Source: JALXCG01 sp026991065 [NCBI: Gemmatimonadota bacterium]
GTDB lineage: Bacteria; GCA-2686955
NCBI GenBank assembly: GCA_026991065.1
Contig: JALXCG010000372.1
Coordinates: 1-20,283, forward strand
Length of the DNA stretch: 20,283 nt
Direction: 5' to 3'
Of the stretch, positions 16,359-20,283 are shown one piece after another. The notes under the pieces are model-generated. The model saw nothing but the letters and a program-made list of their open reading frames with translations, did not search any database and was not told the origin of the DNA. The position numbers were made by a program, and so were the translations under genes. The number at the start of each line of letters is the position of its first letter. Position 1 is the stretch's first letter.

Positions 16359-17000
16359 ATGAAACGCCCTCTCATTGTGGGAATCGCCGGCGGAAGTGGA
16401 TCTGGCAAGACGACCATCGCTCATGCGTTGGAGGCGTCTCTGGAGGCCTCGACGGTCGCGCTGATTGAACAGGATTGCTACTATCGCAATCTGTCGCACC
16501 TTTCGTTTGAGGAGCGCTCCCAGGTCAATTTCGATCACCCGGATGCGATCGAGATGGAGTTGCTGATCCATCACCTCGATGAACTGTGCGCCGGGCGACC
16601 GATCGACAAGCCCAGCTACGATTTCGAAACCCACATGCGCGGTGCCGAGACCACCCGGATTCACCCCTGCCCGATCCTGCTGGTCGAGGGGATTCTGGTT
16701 CTGGCCGACCCGGAAGCGCGCAAGCGCATGGGCCTGAAACTCTATGTGGACACCGCCCCGGATATCCGTCTGATGCGTCGCATCCGCCGCGATCTGGAGC
16801 AGCGCGGGCGCAGTTTCGACCAGGTGCGGCATCAGTACTACGAGACAGTTCGTCCCATGCACTTGGCCTTTGTTGAGCCCTCCAAGCACCATGCCGACGT
16901 GATCATCCCGGAGGGCGGCCAGAATCAGGTTGCGCTGGACTTTCTGCTGAGCCGAATCCGGGAGTATGTTCGCGAGTACCGCAACCCACATCATTCGTAG
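16359..17000 (+). CDS. udk: Uridine kinase
   Basis: 213 residues, the normal length for bacterial uridine/cytidine kinase, which makes UMP or CMP from the nucleoside and a nucleotide triphosphate in pyrimidine salvage. Walker A is GGSGSGKTT (11-19). QDCYYR (38-43), NFDHPDA (57-63) and YDFETH (87-92) form the nucleoside site. VEGILVL (109-115) is the Walker B-like strand and RRIRRDLEQRGR (140-151) the lid. Near-complete match to the family along its length. The start follows the preceding stop by 6 nt with only a weak GAGCAGAG before it, so translation is probably coupled to the P-loop gene. Phosphoribulokinase shares the fold, but the NFDHPDA and YDF motifs favour uridine kinase. Confidence 0.93.
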   Translation: MKRPLIVGIAGGSGSGKTTIAHALEASLEASTVALIEQDCYYRNLSHLSFEERSQVNFDHPDAIEMELLIHHLDELCAGRPIDKPSYDFETHMRGAETTRIHPCPILLVEGILVLADPEARKRMGLKLYVDTAPDIRLMRRIRRDLEQRGRSFDQVRHQYYETVRPMHLAFVEPSKHHADVIIPEGGQNQVALDFLLSRIREYVREYRNPHHS

Positions 17001-17124
17001 CGGTCACGAATTCGCCACTCCAACGACGTTCCACTCACCGAATCGGAATCGTGGCGAGCCGGGAGCCTGTCGCGCATTGGCGTTCGAGCCCCACGTTCGG
17101 GCCTGATTCGAAACCAAGGCCCTG

Positions 17125-17158
17125 AGTCCTTGAAAGGACTGGTTGCCTTTCAAGGACT
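17125..17158. repeat. Perfect 13-bp inverted repeat between convergent genes
   Basis: AGTCCTTGAAAGG (17125-17137) and CCTTTCAAGGACT (17146-17158) pair perfectly across the 8-nt loop ACTGGTTG, with G-U pairs able to extend the foot. It lies between the ends of uridine kinase (plus) and the ClC gene (minus), so a bidirectional terminator is the simplest reading. No T-run follows on either strand, so it may instead be a REP-like element or an RNA-stabilising hairpin. The rest of 17001-17223 shows no gene I can support. Confidence 0.7.
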
Positions 17159-17223
17159 TGGCAACGCAGAGATCGGAGCAGGAACGAGTGCGGGGCGAAG
17201 TGAAGACAATGTGCGACAGGCTC

Positions 17224-19296
17224 CTAGGCATCTCCATCCACTTGCAAGTGACGCAAGGGCTTGAGTGCCTCCTCCCGACCCAGGAGGACCAAACGGTCGC
17301 CTGCCTCCAACACCGTGTCGGGCCCGGCAACGATCTCCCGGCGCTTCCCCTGCTCACTCACTCGCCGCACCAGCAGCACCTGAACACCGAACCGTGTTCG
17401 AACATCAAGTTCTCGCAGTGATCTACCCACCAGAGCCGGAGGCACGGCAAGCTCCGAAAGAAGGTAATCTCCGCCCAATGCCACATCGCCGGCCTCGGTC
17501 GCGGCGATGCCGCTGAACATCCCCGCAGTCATATCTCGGCGCGTCAACTCCTGGTTGTAGGCTCCCATCAATGCCTGCCGGCTTAACCCCCCAAGCAGTT
17601 TCCGACTCTCCTTCGATTGCACCACCGGTAGCTCTTCCCAGTCCTTGCCCCCGAAAAGCTTCATCGCTACGTCCAGATCCTGCTGTGGCGTAAGGCAGGG
17701 CAACTCCTCGTGAATCAAGTCTTCGGCGACAATCAGATCGCTGAGGGCATTGACCGAGGGAAGCGAGCGACGCAGATCCGCGAGCATGATGACCCCTCGC
17801 AGACATAAATCATCGTCAACCACATAGTAGATACCGCGCGGGTTTTGGGTCACCTCTTGGATCACGTGTCCCAGCGGTTCATCGAATCGGACGGTCGCGG
17901 GGTCGTGGTGCATGACTTCGCTCACATGCATGGACCGCAACACACTCTTCTCATGCCCTTGAAACAGCTCAATCCCTCGCTGAACCAGCTTGAGGGTATA
18001 GATCGATTCCCGATTCAGTCGCGATGCCACCAACGTGGCGATGATGCAACTGCCCATGAGCGGCAGAATCAGTTTGTAGTCACTGGTGAGTTCAAAGATG
18101 ATGAGGATTGCGGTCAGCGGCGCCCTGGTTCCCGCGGCAACCACTGCGCCCATGCCCACCAGGGCATAGGCACCGGACCCCGCAACGAGCGAAGGAAACA
18201 GAAAATGCGCAAACTCACCCACCAGACCGCCGGTCATCGCTCCCAAGTAAAGCGAGGGTGCAAAGATGCCTCCCGAAGCTCCTGACCCCAGTGTGATGCT
18301 GGTCGCAATCAGTTTGAGCCCGACCAGCGCCAGCAGAAGCGTGAGCGGCAGGTTTCCCGACAGTGCGTTGGTGATCGTTTCGTAGCCGCCGCCGAGCACC
18401 TGGGGGGCGAAGATCCCCAGCGTGCCGAGCATCAACCCACCCACCGAAGGCAAAATCCACTGCTGCCGGATTCTGATTCCGTCGAAAAAATCCTCCGACC
18501 AGTAGAGCACCTTCACAAAAAGATGGGCAACCACGCCGGAGGCCAGACCGAGAAATGCGTAGAAGCCGAGTTCCCAAAAAGAAACCAGCTCATGCTGCGG
18601 AACGACAAACGCCGGTTCGTTGCCGAGATCGTTGCGGGAGATCACCGTCGCCAAAACCGATGAGATCACGATCGGGCTGAACTGCCCGACGCCGAATTCT
18701 CCCAGGAGAACGATCTCGGCCGCAAAAAGCGCCCCGGCCAATGGAGCATTGAAGGTCGCCGCAATTCCAGCCGCCGCGCCGCAGCCCACCAGAGTCTTGA
18801 GCCGGGCACCATCGAGGCGAAACCACTGGCCGATGGTTGACCCCAGGGCCGCGCCGATCTGCACGATCGGCCCCTCTCGCCCCACCGATCCCCCGGTGCC
18901 GATGGTGATTGCGGAAGCGATGAACTTGACCACCACCACCCGGGGGCGAATCACGCCGGAGCGTACCACCACAGCTTCCATCACCTCGGGAACACCGTGG
19001 CCCTTCGCTTCCCGCGCTCCGTAGAATACCAAGAGGCCAACAAGCACTCCGCCAGCCGTGGGCACGAGGAGAATCAACCAAGCGGGGCGCGAGGAGATCC
19101 ACTCCATCGACCAGGCCCCACCCCACGACAGCGATTGGATGCTCTTGAGCAGCCACAAAAAAACCACGTCACCAATGCCGGCGAGGGCCCCAACGGCCAC
19201 CGCAAGAAGCATCAGATAGGTGTGCCGAGAATTCCGGCCCCAGGCGACAAAGGCCCGAAACCACTCACGCGGAGACAACAAGCGCAGAAAAGACAT
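17224..19296 (-). CDS. ClC-family anion channel/transporter with CBS pair and RCK_C-like domain
   Basis: 690 residues. The ClC membrane domain spans about 25-440. The filter elements are GHGVP (99-103), GSVGREGP (136-143, gating Glu141), GIFAP (343-347) and Tyr433 in SIYTLKL. By alignment with E. coli ClcA, the internal proton-glutamate position (within FAAEIVLL) appears to be Ile195. A CBS pair follows (about 457-580: SEVMHHDPATVRFDEPL, DLIHEELPCLTPQQDLDVA). Then comes a TrkA-C/RCK_C-type domain (about 612-688: ELAVPPALVGRSLRELDVR, AGDRLVLLGREEAL). Both cytoplasmic parts normally bind small ligands such as nucleotides, suggesting ligand gating. It sits in the inner membrane as a dimer. ATG 19296 has only a weak GGTGA upstream. 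Whether it is a channel or a proton-coupled exchanger is open. Confidence 0.93.
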   Translation of the reverse strand: MSFLRLLSPREWFRAFVAWGRNSRHTYLMLLAVAVGALAGIGDVVFLWLLKSIQSLSWGGAWSMEWISSRPAWLILLVPTAGGVLVGLLVFYGAREAKGHGVPEVMEAVVVRSGVIRPRVVVVKFIASAITIGTGGSVGREGPIVQIGAALGSTIGQWFRLDGARLKTLVGCGAAAGIAATFNAPLAGALFAAEIVLLGEFGVGQFSPIVISSVLATVISRNDLGNEPAFVVPQHELVSFWELGFYAFLGLASGVVAHLFVKVLYWSEDFFDGIRIRQQWILPSVGGLMLGTLGIFAPQVLGGGYETITNALSGNLPLTLLLALVGLKLIATSITLGSGASGGIFAPSLYLGAMTGGLVGEFAHFLFPSLVAGSGAYALVGMGAVVAAGTRAPLTAILIIFELTSDYKLILPLMGSCIIATLVASRLNRESIYTLKLVQRGIELFQGHEKSVLRSMHVSEVMHHDPATVRFDEPLGHVIQEVTQNPRGIYYVVDDDLCLRGVIMLADLRRSLPSVNALSDLIVAEDLIHEELPCLTPQQDLDVAMKLFGGKDWEELPVVQSKESRKLLGGLSRQALMGAYNQELTRRDMTAGMFSGIAATEAGDVALGGDYLLSELAVPPALVGRSLRELDVRTRFGVQVLLVRRVSEQGKRREIVAGPDTVLEAGDRLVLLGREEALKPLRHLQVDGDA

Positions 19297-19342
19297 GGTG
19301 GATTCACCAGAGTGAACGCGAATTCGATCGTGTGAAACTTAG

Positions 19343-19352
19343 AGATATAGCA
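19343..19352 (-). promoter_or_regulatory. Candidate extended -10 element for the ClC gene
   Basis: On the minus strand this reads TGCTATATCT, an extended -10 (TG, one base, TATATC) about 47 nt before the ClC start codon. There is no convincing -35 at the usual spacing. Confidence 0.35.
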
Positions 19353-19458
19353 CGTTCCTCTTCGCCGGGAGACCAAATCTGCGGATCTCTCAATTGCGCG
19401 CGGCACAGTGCGGTCAACTGCCTGTAGATGTCCGCGGGTGACACAGCACGGAACAACG

Positions 19459-19487
19459 TAGACGCAAAGCCGCAGTCACACTATCTT
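19459..19487 (+). promoter_or_regulatory. Candidate promoter for the outer-membrane protein gene
   Basis: TAGACG (19459-19464) and TATCTT (19482-19487) are separated by 17 nt, each matching the sigma-70 consensus at 4 of 6 positions. It lies about 63 nt before ATG 19550, in the divergent gap. Weak but correctly placed. Confidence 0.3.
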
Positions 19488-19549
19488 TGACCGTTCCGAC
19501 TCAACTCTCGCTCTCCAGGCAGCCACGTACCCCGTTCGGATGATTCCCG

Positions 19550-20283
19550 ATGCACGGACTCAGTCCCCTCTTGGCGTCTATCATCGCCTTGAACCAGCCC
19601 TCGCCCTGCTCGTCACCTCCGGCGGACACGACCCAGGTCGAGGTGGTCGAGTGCGCCCCAAACCAGGCCCGGAATCTGATCGCGCCGAGCGGCGTGACTG
19701 CCGGGCAGGCCGCTCTTTTTCTGCCGCGGCTACTGCTCTATCCAGCGCGTTTGGGAACGCAGTTGCTCTTTTGGCCGGCCCGCCAGGCCTATGTTCAGAT
19801 TGAGCGCAACCATCTGGGCGCCAAGGTCCATCGTCTGCTTTACAACGATGCTGGAACCGCCGGCATCCTGCCTGCCGCTTCCTATCAGAGCAGCTTTGGG
19901 TGGACTGTGGGACTGCGCGCGTTTCATCACGACCTCTTTGGCGGCGGAGAGCGCATCTCGGCAAAAGTCGACTATGGGGGAGTTTTCGACGAGACCTATC
20001 AAGTAAAATTCCGCGCCGAGGAGTTGGGCGGCCGGCGCCTCTGGATCGAGAGCCGGGCGCGGTTTGACGAGGAGCCCGATTTGATCTTTCAAGGGATCGG
20101 CGACGCCCAACTTACTCCGGCGCCCCCACAGCCCGCCGACCCCCGAACAAGCGCAGTCGAATCGCGTTTTGAGCAGCAGCGTTGGCTGGCGCTCTTCGGT
20201 TTCGGCACCACCTTCGGCGAGAGAAGCCGACCCACTCGATTGGGAGTGATCTCGACTTTCAATCGACGCCGCTTTCAACCGCT
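19550..20283 (+). CDS. BamA/TamA-like outer-membrane beta-barrel protein (C-terminus beyond window)
   Basis: From ATG 19550 the frame stays open for 244 codons to the right edge; an in-frame TGA lies 9 nt upstream of the ATG. The first 20 residues are only weakly signal-like (GLSPLLASIIAL). From about residue 56, LFLPRLLLYPARLGTQLLFW is followed by an EIR-type link (YVQIERNHLGAKVHRLLYND). Then come alternating amphipathic strands: SSFGWTVGLRAFHHDLFGGG, RISAKVDYGGVF and LIFQGIGD. This pattern is typical of the surface-antigen (Omp85/BamA-TamA) barrel of stand-alone outer-membrane proteins. No POTRA repeats fit in the short N-terminal part. It would sit in the outer membrane; function unknown. 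The ribosome-binding site is poor and the true start could be elsewhere. Confidence 0.75.
   Translation, partial: MHGLSPLLASIIALNQPSPCSSPPADTTQVEVVECAPNQARNLIAPSGVTAGQAALFLPRLLLYPARLGTQLLFWPARQAYVQIERNHLGAKVHRLLYNDAGTAGILPAASYQSSFGWTVGLRAFHHDLFGGGERISAKVDYGGVFDETYQVKFRAEELGGRRLWIESRARFDEEPDLIFQGIGDAQLTPAPPQPADPRTSAVESRFEQQRWLALFGFGTTFGERSRPTRLGVISTFNRRRFQP

Noticed and set aside
17001-17223. tRNA-like TTCGA strings in the udk/ClC gap
   Set aside because: No cloverleaf, acceptor stem or anticodon arm could be built around them on either strand.

Overview
The window (about 60% G+C by eye, densely coded on both strands) comes from a Gram-negative-type bacterium. The signs are an Omp85-like outer-membrane barrel protein, a periplasmic-type lipoprotein 5'-nucleotidase with a lipobox, and several large signal-peptide proteins. 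Such secreted subtilase, formylglycine-enzyme-like and golvesin-type modules, next to a GldA/F/G-DUF4340 operon, are common in poorly cultivated high-GC lineages, but nothing here fixes the phylum. I saw no rRNA, tRNA, IS element, CRISPR array or phage gene.

Layout, left to right. (1) 1-3877, minus strand: a secreted subtilisin-family protease (1097-3877), followed downstream by a secreted protein with a 12-cysteine cluster and the start of a formylglycine-generating-enzyme (FGE/SUMF) type domain, cut by the left edge (1-956). (2) 3878-4246: divergent intergenic region. (3) 4247-8720, plus strand: a tight four-gene operon of ABC ATPase, six-helix ABC-2 permease, GldG-like auxiliary protein and DUF4340 protein, closed by a strong hairpin at 8733-8761. 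(4) 8999-11939, minus strand: a HEAT-repeat gene broken by three frame changes (11387-11939), a secreted peptidoglycan-recognition amidase with a golvesin-like C-terminal domain (9778-11301), and a Sfp-type phosphopantetheinyl transferase that starts inside the amidase stop codon (8999-9781). (5) 12112-17000, plus strand: lipoprotein 5'-nucleotidase, organophosphate-antiporter-type MFS transporter, an unrecognised P-loop protein and uridine kinase. (6) 17224-19296, minus strand: a ClC anion transporter/channel with CBS and RCK_C-like domains. (7) 19550-20283, plus strand: the N-terminal part of a short-headed BamA/TamA-like outer-membrane protein, cut by the right edge.

How the genes may work together (inference). 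Block 5 reads as a nucleotide and phosphate-ester salvage neighbourhood: surface or periplasmic dephosphorylation, uptake of phosphorylated compounds, and cytoplasmic nucleoside phosphorylation, with the P-loop protein an unexplained partner of uridine kinase. Block 3 is the widespread Gld-type ABC exporter whose substrate is unknown outside gliding bacteria. Blocks 1 and 4 are mostly secreted envelope or extracellular hydrolases.

Most of the window is ordinary. The items most worth a second look are the broken HEAT gene, the Cys-cluster/FGE protein, the P-loop/udk pair, the ClC filter changes, the apparently POTRA-less Omp85 protein, and a few palindromes near promoters.
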